In this document: positions 1 to 7,826 of the stretch, piece after piece | How the letters are laid out: each line of letters begins with the position of its first letter | Numbering within the stretch: the stretch's first letter is position 1 | NCBI GenBank assembly: GCA_944323035.1 | Contig: CALUQY010000015.1 | Coordinates: 1-59,394, forward strand | DNA: 59,394 nucleotides | Origin: Candidatus Gastranaerophilales bacterium | Lineage (GTDB): Bacteria > Cyanobacteriota > Vampirovibrionia > Gastranaerophilales > Gastranaerophilaceae | Direction of reading: 5' to 3' | Program-made: the position numbers and the translations under genes | Notes under the pieces: model-generated | The model's input: only the letters and a program-made list of their open reading frames with translations | Told to the model about the DNA's origin: nothing | Database searches by the model: none

Positions 1-3000
1 ACTGTAAACGGCACGATAACGAATGCAGAATCGTTACATATAATCAATGACGGCGCAGGCGCATTAAGTGTTGGAGCAGCAATAACAAATGGCGGCGACA
101 CGACGATAACGAATGCCGGAACAGATTTAACTGTTGGCGGTACAATTGATAATACAGCTAATTTGATTATTACAAATAATGGTACAGGTTCATTATCAAT
201 GAACGGTACAGTTGAAAATGATGCGATTACCAATATTATTAACTCTGAAACAGCAAAAGATATGACACTTAATGGTGTAATTAATAATGGTGACGCTCTG
301 TTGGTAAGAAACCATGGAATCGGTGCAATGCTTGTTGGTGGTGAAATTACTAACGGTGGCAACTCTGAATTTACAAATAATGGTTCTGGCTTAACAATGG
401 CTGGTGTTATTAATAATTCAGGCAATATGATGGTTACTAATAACGGTGCTGATGGGTTAATCTTTACAGAAGCAAGCAATATTATTAACCAGGGTGGTTT
501 GAAAATTACGAATAATGCTGGTGACTTAACTATGACCGGTGCAGTAGACAATAAAGATTGGACTAATATCGTTAATACTGAAAATGCAGGTAATGCAACA
601 GTAAATGGTACAATTCAGAATGCTGCTTCATTACAAATTACAAATAATGGAACCGGTGCATTGGCAGTAGGTGCTGATATAGTAAATGGTGGTAATACAA
701 CAATTACAAATGAAGGAACTGACCTGTCACTAACTGGTAACGTTGATAACGAAGGTAACTTGATAGTTACAAATAACGGTACTGGAGCATTAACTGTTAG
801 CGGTACAATTGATAATGAACTTAAAACTAACATTATCAACAGTGATAAAGGTACAGATCTTACAATGAGCGGTACTATAGATAATGCCGGTAACCTTGTA
901 ATCAGAAACCACGGAACAGGTGCAACGCTTGTTTCAGGTGATATAATCGGCGGAGCTGATTCCGAAATAACAAATGACGGAACCGGTTTGACAATTGCTG
1001 ATACCTCTACAATTGACAATGAAGGTATCATCTATATCAATAATAGATCCGGTGATATCCAAATTGACGGACAAGTAACATCAGGTGATGTAAGTATTCA
1101 GAACATTGGTAAGGGTATCATTATCAGTAATGATGCAAATGTTACCGCGGATAAAGGCGATGTTCGCGTCCAAAGCTTCGGTACAGAAGATTTCCAAGCA
1201 AAAGGTCATGTAACTGCCGCAAATGATATTGTTGTTGATTCTAAAAATAACGACATTATTATTGGTACAACCTCTTCTGATAATTCAAATAACCTGACTG
1301 CAGGAAGAAATGTTGACTTATATTCCTATAACGGAAGCATTCTGAATGCAGGTACGACAAATACGATTGTTAAAGCCGGAGGTGACTTCAGTGCCAAAGC
1401 TATTAACGGTACAATCGGCGGATATGTTGACTCTGGTGTTTTGCCAACTTCAAGAGATTTAACAAAATCAATTAACGTTGAAGTTGATGGCACAGTAACA
1501 GCAAATACATTAAGAGCCGATGGCAATAAAGATAATCTGGTTATTAATATTGCAAGTAAAGAGGCTGATTTGAATATTGATCAGGTTCATGCAAAAGGTG
1601 ACGTTCTATTGTTAGCCGGTGTAACAACTGATACAAGCGCTTCAATTCTAAATGCAGCAAAAGATGACAGCGTCGCAAATGTTGAAGGTGAAGCAATTTC
1701 CTTAATTGCAAGCAATACAATCGGTACATCTGATAAAGCCGTTACATTTAACCAAAGAAATACAGATAAAGAAGTTGATTTCTTGTCTATCAAAGATATG
1801 AATTTGAAAGGCCTGGATGATGCTTATGATACAAATGCAGGTACAATAATCTCAAGAGAAGGTTCTGCAAATATTGAGTTCTCCGGTAATACAATCATTG
1901 ATGAAATTACCGCAGCGAATGATATAAATGTTGTAACCCGTGGAGCTGCACTTCAAATTCACAAATTAGGTTCTGTACCGGAAACTCCTGTGGATTACTA
2001 TGGACCTAATGGTGATATTACACCTCAAAATGCTACAATCAAAGCTCTTGATATCAATACAAGAACAAGACTTGATAATACTATGATTGATGGTGTAAAT
2101 CACTGGGCAGATTCCAGAGTTGTAATTGATGAAGGTCGTCTGCAAAACGGAGGTAACCTAACAGTTGTTGCGGATAGAGCATACGCTAACGGTGTCCAAT
2201 CTAAGATTAACAAAGACGGTTTCTCTAAGATTGCAAATGATGCAACAGCTCGTTTTGAAGGCGAAGATCTGACTTTAACACACGAAGCGGTAAGACCGGA
2301 TGATGTTACAGATATCGGACACGATCAAGATGAAAGAAATTACTATTATCCGGAAGGTGATGGCGATTTCACTGACGGTTCAACAAATGTTGACCCTGAT
2401 GACGGTATAGTTGACGCAACTCCGTTAGAAATTGAAGATCCTAACCCAGACCCAGATCCTGATCCAGACCCAGATCCAGATCCTGATCCAGACCCAGATC
2501 CTGATCCAGACCCAGATCCAGACCCAGACCCAGATCCAGACCCAGATCCAGATCCTGATCCAGATCCTGATCCAGACCCAGATCCTGATCCAGATCCAGA
2601 CCCTGATCCAGATCCAGACCCTGATCCAGATCCTGATCCTGATCCAACACCTGACCCGGATCCTACACCGGATCCTGATCCGGATGACCCTAGTCCTCTT
2701 CCGGAAGTCGGATATCAATATACATATAAACAAAGAACTATGGATCATAACATAGAAGCAATGGATAAACGTCAAACAATGCGTTTTGATGTCGGCGGTA
2801 ACAGCATTCCATTGACTCTGGCACCAAATGATCAAGTAGAATCTGTAATTGATATCTCAAGAGGCGGTGTTGCGGTAACACATAACGAAACGTTGAATGT
2901 TGGCGATGTGGTTCCGGTTCAGATTACATACGGTGATATTGTAATTGACACAGATATTAAAGTTGTATCAGCTACTAAGCACCGCGCCGGAGCAGAATTT

Positions 3001-3192
3001 GTAAACCTTGATGAGGCAACAGCTAACAATATTCTATATATGAATATTCTTATTGAGGATTCAATAGCTCAGGCAAAACTCCAAAAACAACAAGAAATGG
3101 AAATGCAATCTGTACAAGAACTAGAACAACAAATTGATGCAGTTGCAAGACCATTCAATACAGAAAATGATAATATCTCACTTATTAAATAA
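1..3192 (+). CDS. Giant repeat adhesin with C-terminal PilZ domain (5' end outside window)
   Basis: The frame is open from base 1, so this is the C-terminal part (about 1063 codons) of a longer protein. The first 360 or so residues are imperfect repeats of about 20 residues around the pattern ITNNGTG-L-x-G-x-I-x-N, as in filamentous-haemagglutinin or leukotoxin-like beta-helix adhesins. A less regular beta-rich region follows, then an Asp-Pro dipeptide linker (2437-2692) and a folded C-terminal domain. That domain carries both PilZ signatures: RxxxR (RQTMR, 2770-2784) and DxSxxG (DISRGG, 2851-2868), which bind cyclic di-GMP in the known family. The tail is Gln/Glu-rich and probably helical. 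A strong terminator follows the stop. The adhesin role is inferred from the repeats; the PilZ assignment is strong. The fusion is odd because PilZ domains act in the cytoplasm while such repeats are normally exported. Confidence 0.8.
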   Translation, partial: TVNGTITNAESLHIINDGAGALSVGAAITNGGDTTITNAGTDLTVGGTIDNTANLIITNNGTGSLSMNGTVENDAITNIINSETAKDMTLNGVINNGDALLVRNHGIGAMLVGGEITNGGNSEFTNNGSGLTMAGVINNSGNMMVTNNGADGLIFTEASNIINQGGLKITNNAGDLTMTGAVDNKDWTNIVNTENAGNATVNGTIQNAASLQITNNGTGALAVGADIVNGGNTTITNEGTDLSLTGNVDNEGNLIVTNNGTGALTVSGTIDNELKTNIINSDKGTDLTMSGTIDNAGNLVIRNHGTGATLVSGDIIGGADSEITNDGTGLTIADTSTIDNEGIIYINNRSGDIQIDGQVTSGDVSIQNIGKGIIISNDANVTADKGDVRVQSFGTEDFQAKGHVTAANDIVVDSKNNDIIIGTTSSDNSNNLTAGRNVDLYSYNGSILNAGTTNTIVKAGGDFSAKAINGTIGGYVDSGVLPTSRDLTKSINVEVDGTVTANTLRADGNKDNLVINIASKEADLNIDQVHAKGDVLLLAGVTTDTSASILNAAKDDSVANVEGEAISLIASNTIGTSDKAVTFNQRNTDKEVDFLSIKDMNLKGLDDAYDTNAGTIISREGSANIEFSGNTIIDEITAANDINVVTRGAALQIHKLGSVPETPVDYYGPNGDITPQNATIKALDINTRTRLDNTMIDGVNHWADSRVVIDEGRLQNGGNLTVVADRAYANGVQSKINKDGFSKIANDATARFEGEDLTLTHEAVRPDDVTDIGHDQDERNYYYPEGDGDFTDGSTNVDPDDGIVDATPLEIEDPNPDPDPDPDPDPDPDPDPDPDPDPDPDPDPDPDPDPDPDPDPDPDPDPDPDPDPDPDPDPDPDPDPDPTPDPDPTPDPDPDDPSPLPEVGYQYTYKQRTMDHNIEAMDKRQTMRFDVGGNSIPLTLAPNDQVESVIDISRGGVAVTHNETLNVGDVVPVQITYGDIVIDTDIKVVSATKHRAGAEFVNLDEATANNILYMNILIEDSIAQAKLQKQQEMEMQSVQELEQQIDAVARPFNTENDNISLIK
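2437..2692 (+). repeat. Asp-Pro dipeptide-coding repeat
   Basis: About 40 tandem Asp-Pro codon pairs, written with mixed synonymous codons (GAT/GAC and CCA/CCT), with a few Thr substitutions near the 3' end. It encodes a rigid acidic linker between the repeat region and the PilZ domain. The hexamer-scale repetition makes length variation by slippage likely. It also produces long spurious antisense reading frames. Confidence 0.95.
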
Positions 3193-3211
3193 TCTGTAAT
3201 AACAATATAAA

Positions 3212-3246
3212 AAGAACCGATCTCATTTGAGGTCGGTTCTTTTTTA
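3212..3246 (+). terminator. Rho-independent terminator of the adhesin gene
   Basis: A 13-bp stem (AAGAACCGA-T-CTC paired with GAG-G-TCGGTTCTT, one G-U pair) with a 4-base loop, followed by a run of T. It begins 20 bases after the adhesin stop codon. Confidence 0.9.
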
Positions 3247-3289
3247 TGTTTTAAAATATGAAGAAATGTAACAAAAAGCATGCAAAAAT

Positions 3290-3317
3290 TAAAGTTTAAA
3301 TAAAGAACTGCCGATAC
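3290..3317 (+). promoter_or_regulatory. Sigma-28-type promoter for the gene at 3426
   Basis: TAAAGTTT at 3290-3297, a 12-base spacer, and GCCGATAC at 3310-3317. This is 15 of 16 matches to the sigma-28 (FliA/SigD) consensus TAAAGTTT-N11-GCCGATAA, with one extra spacer base. It lies between the preceding terminator and the gene at 3426. Confidence 0.7.
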
Positions 3318-3425
3318 ATATAACAAGGAAACGGAAGCCGAAAAACAAGAGGTCGAGTCGGCGGAAGTGAAATGGTATTGCGAGCGAAGTAAGCGAGCGA
3401 TCAAGGGAACGAAAGGAACGCAGTT
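3318..3425 (+). other. GC-rich purine-rich leader of the gene at 3426
   Basis: About 100 bases of untranslated leader, clearly richer in G and A than the surroundings. It contains a direct repeat of GCGAGCG separated by AAGTAA, and short self-complementary pieces around GTCGAGTCGGCGG. A normal AGGAGG-type ribosome site is absent; the nearest purine tract is AAAGGAACG just before the ATG. Function unknown. Confidence 0.4.
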
Positions 3426-4439
3426 ATGGGTATGGCAGCGAGCCAGGCGAGGTTTTTGGGCCTGACGGCGAGAAAGACAAATGTTGAATATGAAGGTCAG
3501 CAGATCAACCAGCAACGGACTGCGTTATCTAACCAATCTGCAAGTTATTATACTAACTTATTGGGAATGAATGTACCGCAGCCGCCATCAGTGCAAGATT
3601 ATACAAAGACCGTATACTCATTTAGTGATGGAGCGTTAACGAACCAATTAACGAGTTTGATAGCGCATGCAGACGGAAGTTATACTATTTCATATTTAAG
3701 GAATTATACAGACAATGATGCAATAGTAGCGTCAACGCCGAGCAGAATAATAAAGAATGATGACGGTACATATAATGTAGGAAGTACTACATTAAGGGAG
3801 TTGGGCGTAGCGGATCCAAATGATCCATATTATGCGAGCCTTTCCGATGATAACAAAAAAGCGTTACTGGAAGATGAACAGCATTATTTAGATTTATTGA
3901 ATGAGAAGTACAGCCAAACCGGAACAGATACGTGGTTGGTAAGATATGTGAAGAACGAATCAACGGGAGCGTATGTTCCGACGTTTTACAATAAATCTGT
4001 ATTGGACGGAGCAACGTATGACAGTACGAATACATCTGTATCGTATATAGGTGCGTATACAAAGGGCAGTGCACAGGTAAGCGAAGAGTTAAAGGGAGTC
4101 ACTGCGTTTTTGGAACAGGATTCAACGGGACGTTATATAAATATAACTATAGAGGATGAAAGCGGGAATTTAACGACGTACTCCTTAACGACAAGTACAG
4201 TAAAAGATGAAGATGCATATAATGATGCAATGAATCAATATGAATATGACAAGGCAGAATACGACAAAGATGTACAAGAGATAAATGCGAAGATAGAAAT
4301 AATCCAGACAGAGGACAAGGATTTAGAGATAAGATTAAAGCAGTTAGATACAGAGCAGGATGCGATCTCCAACGAGCTTGATGCAGTAACGAAGGTTATT
4401 GAAAAGAACGTTGAATCCTCCTTCAAAACCTTCGGCTAA
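3426..4439 (+). CDS. Uncharacterised protein with helical ends, possibly axial or secreted
   Basis: The 337 residues have no signal peptide and no membrane segment. The first 50 residues are predicted to be helical (contains AASQARFLGLTARK and a Gln/Asn-rich stretch). The centre is beta-rich with many Thr, Ser and Tyr. The last 90 residues are a long coiled coil ending FKTFG. Helical ends around a variable centre recall flagellar axial proteins such as flagellin or hook-associated proteins, and the sigma-28-type promoter upstream agrees, but no flagellin signature is present. Codon use differs from the neighbours (frequent ACG, GCG and AAG). A strong terminator follows, so it is a single-gene unit. 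Function is not recognised; export by a flagellar-type system is a hypothesis. Confidence 0.8.
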   Translation: MGMAASQARFLGLTARKTNVEYEGQQINQQRTALSNQSASYYTNLLGMNVPQPPSVQDYTKTVYSFSDGALTNQLTSLIAHADGSYTISYLRNYTDNDAIVASTPSRIIKNDDGTYNVGSTTLRELGVADPNDPYYASLSDDNKKALLEDEQHYLDLLNEKYSQTGTDTWLVRYVKNESTGAYVPTFYNKSVLDGATYDSTNTSVSYIGAYTKGSAQVSEELKGVTAFLEQDSTGRYINITIEDESGNLTTYSLTTSTVKDEDAYNDAMNQYEYDKAEYDKDVQEINAKIEIIQTEDKDLEIRLKQLDTEQDAISNELDAVTKVIEKNVESSFKTFG

Positions 4440-4489
4440 GCTTAAGACTGCCACTCTAATTGGCTGGCGGGCTTGCGGTTCTGATATAT

Positions 4490-4522
4490 AAAAAAGACTC
4501 ATCAAATGATGAGTCTTTTTTT
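4490..4522 (+). terminator. Terminator after the gene at 3426
   Basis: AAGACTCATC paired with GATGAGTCTT around a 4-base loop, followed by seven T. It lies 50 bases beyond the stop codon. Confidence 0.9.
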
Positions 4523-4526
4523 AGAG

Positions 4527-4637
4527 CTATTTTGCTTGCTTGAGCCAAACTTTCGCAACTGACGTATTCTCCTTAACATACCAGCGCATAATCCCAACGT
4601 TGACATTCAGGCGGTTTGAGGTTAATTGATTTTTCAT
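4527..4637 (-). pseudogene. Short coding remnant, probably phage-derived
   Basis: A 36-codon reading frame (begins MKNQLTSNRLNV, ends VWLKQAK) with no ribosome site. It lies in the same orientation as the phage-like fragments between it and the tRNA gene. The content looks like the tail end of a larger protein. It may be noise. Confidence 0.25.
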
Positions 4638-4698
4638 AAAATTTGCAATAAAAAGGCGCCGATTAAGGCACCCTCTAGAATCAATCTCTGTAAAATGT

Positions 4699-4935
4699 TT
4701 AAATCTCTATCCCATCTGCTATGTCCATAGCCGCTAAAATAATAACATCGGAATTAGTTTCGTTTTCTTCTTCAATAAAATTGATTAGTTTTTGTTTGTT
4801 TTCTTGAGTTTCCAAGTCCTGAAAAACACCTATAATAAATTCTTCATTATCCCAGCTATCAAGCAATAATTTAAATAATTTTTCATCCAGTTCAGTTTTA
4901 ATTATCTTTTCACGTGGGAATAAAGTAAATTTCAT
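4699..4935 (-). CDS. Small acidic hypothetical protein in phage remnant
   Basis: The 78 residues are acidic with no recognised domain. The start overlaps the stop of the upstream fragment as TAATG, so translation is probably coupled, and a GGA-rich site lies within the upstream gene. Close coupling to a portal-like fragment suggests phage or defective-prophage origin. Such small acidic partners are sometimes immunity proteins, but nothing here proves that. Confidence 0.55.
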   Translation of the reverse strand: MKFTLFPREKIIKTELDEKLFKLLLDSWDNEEFIIGVFQDLETQENKQKLINFIEEENETNSDVIILAAMDIADGIEI

Positions 4936-5596
4936 TATTGGATTTCCTTTTTTCCTATTATTCTATAATCATCTTCCAAGTTTTGAATTGTATAACGGGC
5001 GTTACCAATATATTTTTTAAAAACTGCTTTTTGTTTTTCTTCTGATGTTATATTTGTCCGTATTTCACTCATAACCCGCGCATATTCATCTTTTGGAAGC
5101 CGGACTTCTTTGCGGGTTCTTTTTCTTATTTTATCACTTCTTTGTGATTTTTCAACCTTGCCGGAACCGCCCTCGCCGAATTGTCCGTTTGCTTCGCGGG
5201 GGTCGCCTTCTTCCCACTTATCAGAGCTAAAAGGGTTTTGTGGTGTTTCACTACCCCCTAACAAATCCGCAAACGGGTCGTTCTCAACTGGTTCTCCTTC
5301 CATTTCTTCTGGAAGCGTGTTATAGCCGGAGTTTATGTCCTCTCGCAATACACTTCTAACCTCATCAGGTGAAATCACACCGGCGTTGATGTAGTTCATA
5401 TCCGTTCTTGAATTAAGTTCTTTGATTTCCGCACGTTCTTTTTCTGTCGGCGTGTCGATAGGGTCAAAGTTCGTTATATAATGTTTATCAAGGTCAAATT
5501 CTGACTTCGCAAGCAGTCTTCATAAAATCACAATCGCAAAACATTGCAGCATCAGCACCATCACGTAACTGCAAACAAGTTTCATAAATCCGCTAT
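4935..5596 (-). pseudogene. Remnant of phage portal-like protein with C-terminal extension
   Basis: A clean 154-codon frame occupies 4935-5399 and stays open upstream without a start to about 5519, reading on into KSEFDLDKHYITNFDPIDTP. At 5520 it meets a stop, but a neighbouring frame continues the coding pattern (RDGADAAMFCDCDFMKTACEV) to about 5596, as expected after a frameshift. The segment VISPDEVRSVLREDINSGYN resembles the C-terminus of DUF1073-type phage portal proteins. It is followed by a linker (EGDPREANGQFGEGGSG) and a basic domain of about 80 residues, as seen where toxin-like domains are fused to phage structural proteins. The N-terminal portal body is missing. Portal identity is a moderate-confidence inference from motif memory. 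Confidence 0.5.
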
Positions 5597-5604
5597 CTTA
5601 AAAA

Positions 5605-5646
5605 ATTAAAAGACCGTTAGAACTGAAGTCCTACGGTCTTTTAATT
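5605..5646 (-). terminator. Terminator downstream of tRNA-Gly
   Basis: ATTAAAAGACCG paired with CGGTCTTTTAAT around an imperfect 17-base inner loop. On the minus strand it directly follows the tRNA gene. It also bounds the phage remnant. Confidence 0.75.
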
Positions 5647-5647
5647 A

Positions 5648-5718
5648 GCGGGAGACGAGGCTCGAACTCGCGACATCCTCCTTGGCAAGGAGGCATTCTA
5701 CCACTGAATTACCCCCGC
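5648..5718 (-). tRNA. tRNA-Gly (GCC anticodon)
   Basis: A 71-base cloverleaf read on the minus strand. The acceptor stem is GCGGGGG with CTCCCGC (one G-U pair). The anticodon arm is CCTCC-TTGCCAA-GGAGG with anticodon GCC, and the T-arm contains GTTCGAGCC. CCA is not encoded. Phage-like debris lies immediately beyond its 3' end, which is the usual integration side. Confidence 0.95.
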
Positions 5719-5821
5719 ATCGGGTACTTCTTTATAATACATGCTGAATTTTAAATTGCAAGCACTTTTTTATTTCTTATTTAAAAAGTCCCTTAAATGT
5801 ACGCAAAATGACGGAGGCTGG

Positions 5822-6169
5822 CTATTTTACTTTGTCCTCTACCATGATTAAATGCCAGCCGAATTGTGTTTTGACCGGCTCGCTAACTTTACCTACCTCG
5901 CCGTTAAATGCTGCATTTTCAAATTCCGGAACCATTTGTCCTCTGCCGAAATATCCAAGCTCGCCGCCGTTTTTGCCGGACGGGCATTTTGAATATTTTT
6001 GTGCATAGTAATCAAAGCTTCCACCTTCATCAATGTCTGTTTTTATTTTTAGTGCTTCTGCTTTTGTATCAACTAAGATATGTTTTGCTTTTACGCTGCT
6101 GAAATCTTCAGCAAATGCACTGCTGCACATAAGTAATAATGCTGCAAATAGTGTGAAAAATTTTTTCAT
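5822..6169 (-). CDS. Exported parvulin-type peptidyl-prolyl isomerase
   Basis: The 115 residues begin with a clear signal peptide (MKKFFTLFAALLLMCSSAFA, cleavage after AFA), followed directly by one parvulin (PpiC) domain. Family hallmarks are KAKHILV at the domain start, the GGELGYFGRGQMVPEFE core, and a final FGWHLI. The family catalyses cis-trans isomerisation of X-Pro bonds; this one should act in the periplasm on exported proteins. It lacks the N-terminal chaperone region of SurA or PrsA. It lies 3 bases after the diguanylate cyclase gene with its own ribosome site (AAGGAGTAAAAT), so the two are probably co-transcribed. Confidence 0.93.
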   Translation of the reverse strand: MKKFFTLFAALLLMCSSAFAEDFSSVKAKHILVDTKAEALKIKTDIDEGGSFDYYAQKYSKCPSGKNGGELGYFGRGQMVPEFENAAFNGEVGKVSEPVKTQFGWHLIMVEDKVK

Positions 6170-6172
6170 ATT

Positions 6173-6838
6173 TTACTCCTTAATATAATTTCTAATCTGA
6201 TTTCTGCCGTTTTCTTTAGCCTTATACAAAGCATCATCCGCGAAATCAAAAAGTTCTGTTGCGTCCTCACAGTCATCAAGGTTGGAAGCGTAACCTATAC
6301 TTATTGTAACCTTCAAATCCTGTGTTTTAAATTTAAAGTTATTTTTTTCAACTTTTTCGCGTAATCTCTCAAGCGGAATTTTTGCGTCGTCTGCATTTGT
6401 TTCTGTCAGTATTATAACAAATTCTTCACCGCCGTATCTAAATACTATATCAGTTTTTCTAAAACTGTCATTCAACAGGAAAGCTACTTCTTTTAGAATT
6501 TTATCGCCGCATAAATGCCCGTAGGTGTCGTTAATTTTTTTGAAAAAGTCGATATCAATAACTGCAAATGTCAGGTCGTTTTTGTACCTTACGGCCCGCA
6601 AAAATTCCCTGTCAGCTGTGCTTTCAAAATGGCGTCTGTTAAAAAGACCTGTCAGAGCATCGGTTATACTTAATTCTTTAGTTTTAGTGTACATAAAGTT
6701 AATTTTTCTGATTACATCAAGTTTATTATCCTCAGGAACATCGAAATTTTCAATGATACTTTGAATATTTTGCTGAATTTGATCTAAAATTTCATCAGAA
6801 AAATTAAAATTATCAAAAGCCTCTTCTTGCATTACCAT
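6173..6838 (-). CDS. Diguanylate cyclase (GGDEF protein)
   Basis: The 221 residues consist of an N-terminal helical region of about 55 residues and a complete GGDEF domain. The active-site loop is GGEEF, and RKTD five residues before it matches the RxxD inhibitory I-site, so feedback by its product is expected. The family makes cyclic di-GMP from two GTP. There is no membrane segment or recognised sensor domain, so the input is unknown. Start ATG at 6838 is preceded by AAGGAG; a second in-frame ATG lies two codons on. In this window the only candidate receiver is the PilZ domain of the adhesin at 1-3192. Confidence 0.95.
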   Translation of the reverse strand: MVMQEEAFDNFNFSDEILDQIQQNIQSIIENFDVPEDNKLDVIRKINFMYTKTKELSITDALTGLFNRRHFESTADREFLRAVRYKNDLTFAVIDIDFFKKINDTYGHLCGDKILKEVAFLLNDSFRKTDIVFRYGGEEFVIILTETNADDAKIPLERLREKVEKNNFKFKTQDLKVTISIGYASNLDDCEDATELFDFADDALYKAKENGRNQIRNYIKE

Positions 6839-6961
6839 ATTGACTCCTTAAATTTTAGTATAGCATAAACTATTATTTTTGACTTTAAATTTATAATCAT
6901 TAATCTATTTGGAGGATACCAATTGACTAAATTGTGCTAGAATAGATTTAGTAATTAAGAC

Positions 6962-7753
6962 TTGGCGGGGTATATGTTTTCAAGTTTTATACAGAATTTA
7001 TTAAATACGGGCGGACAGAGTGCTGCTATGCAAAGGGCGGCGCAGATGAACGCACATTTAAACAGGCTTTATCCGCAGGCAGCTCAGCAGGCAAATCAGA
7101 GTGCGCAAGCTCCTCTTACAACTTCTGATTTACCTGCAAACATGCCAAAGTCTTTTAACGAAGCTTTACAATCCTCTATGACGCAGTCAGTTAACTTCGG
7201 GCAGCTGCTTTTGAATCCTAAAGTTAAGAGTGTTAATGCCAGACTAAGCAGACCGCAGAACGATGTTAATAATGTCTATGGTGAAATAGAGGCTATACAG
7301 CGCAGCAATCTTAATAAAAGCATTGAACAGGTGAATAAGGTTCGCAATTCTCAAAATATTTCTGCAAAACCCGCGGAAAAGGGGCAGCTTGTCGATTTAA
7401 TTTCTCAGATTTGTGATAAGCATGGAGTTGATGAAAAACTTGTAAATGCTGTAATTCGTCAGGAGTCTAATTATAACCCGAAAGCAACCTCAAAAGCCGG
7501 TGCTATGGGCTTAATGCAATTGATGCCGGCAACCGCTAAAAGTTTGGGGGTTAAAGATCCATACAATTCTGTACAAAATGTTGACGGCGGGGTTAGATAT
7601 TTGAAATCCATGCTTGACCGTTATAATGGAAACATAATTCTGGCTCTTGCTGCTTATAATGCCGGCCCGGGTACTGTTGATAAGTATGACGGGGTTCCGC
7701 CTTATAAAGAAACCCAGCAGTATGTTAGAAACATTCTGGCAAACTATCTGTAA
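6962..7753 (+). CDS. Lytic transglycosylase (SLT domain)
   Basis: The last 120 residues form a Slt/MltC-type lysozyme-fold domain: the catalytic Glu lies in [11 protein letters not shown], followed by [13 protein letters not shown] and [13 protein letters not shown]. The family cleaves the glycan strands of peptidoglycan to 1,6-anhydro products. The first 140 residues are Gln/Asn/Ala-rich, low-complexity and probably disordered. No signal peptide or anchor is visible, so export is not by the ordinary Sec route unless the start is elsewhere. The longest frame starts at TTG 6962; ATG 6974 with GGCGGGG just before it is equally possible. Confidence 0.92.
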   Translation: MAGYMFSSFIQNLLNTGGQSAAMQRAAQMNAHLNRLYPQAAQQANQSAQAPLTTSDLPANMPKSFNEALQSSMTQSVNFGQLLLNPKVKSVNARLSRPQNDVNNVYGEIEAIQRSNLNKSIEQVNKVRNSQNISAKPAEKGQLVDLISQICDKHGVDEKLVNAVIRQESNYNPKATSKAGAMGLMQLMPATAKSLGVKDPYNSVQNVDGGVRYLKSMLDRYNGNIILALAAYNAGPGTVDKYDGVPPYKETQQYVRNILANYL

Positions 7754-7826
7754 TTTTATTAAGAATTTAACCTTTTTGTGTTTTTCTGTTACAATATCCC
7801 TATCAACATTATAAAGGGGATATTTA

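Noticed and set aside
2437-2692. Possible CRISPR-like array
   Set aside because: Units are contiguous 6-base codon pairs with no unique spacers, and they encode protein. No other CRISPR-like spacing was seen in the window.
2425-2835. Antisense and shifted reading frames rich in Ile/Trp/Arg or Gln/Leu over the Asp-Pro repeat
   Set aside because: By-products of the hexamer repeat; base-position bias supports only the adhesin frame.
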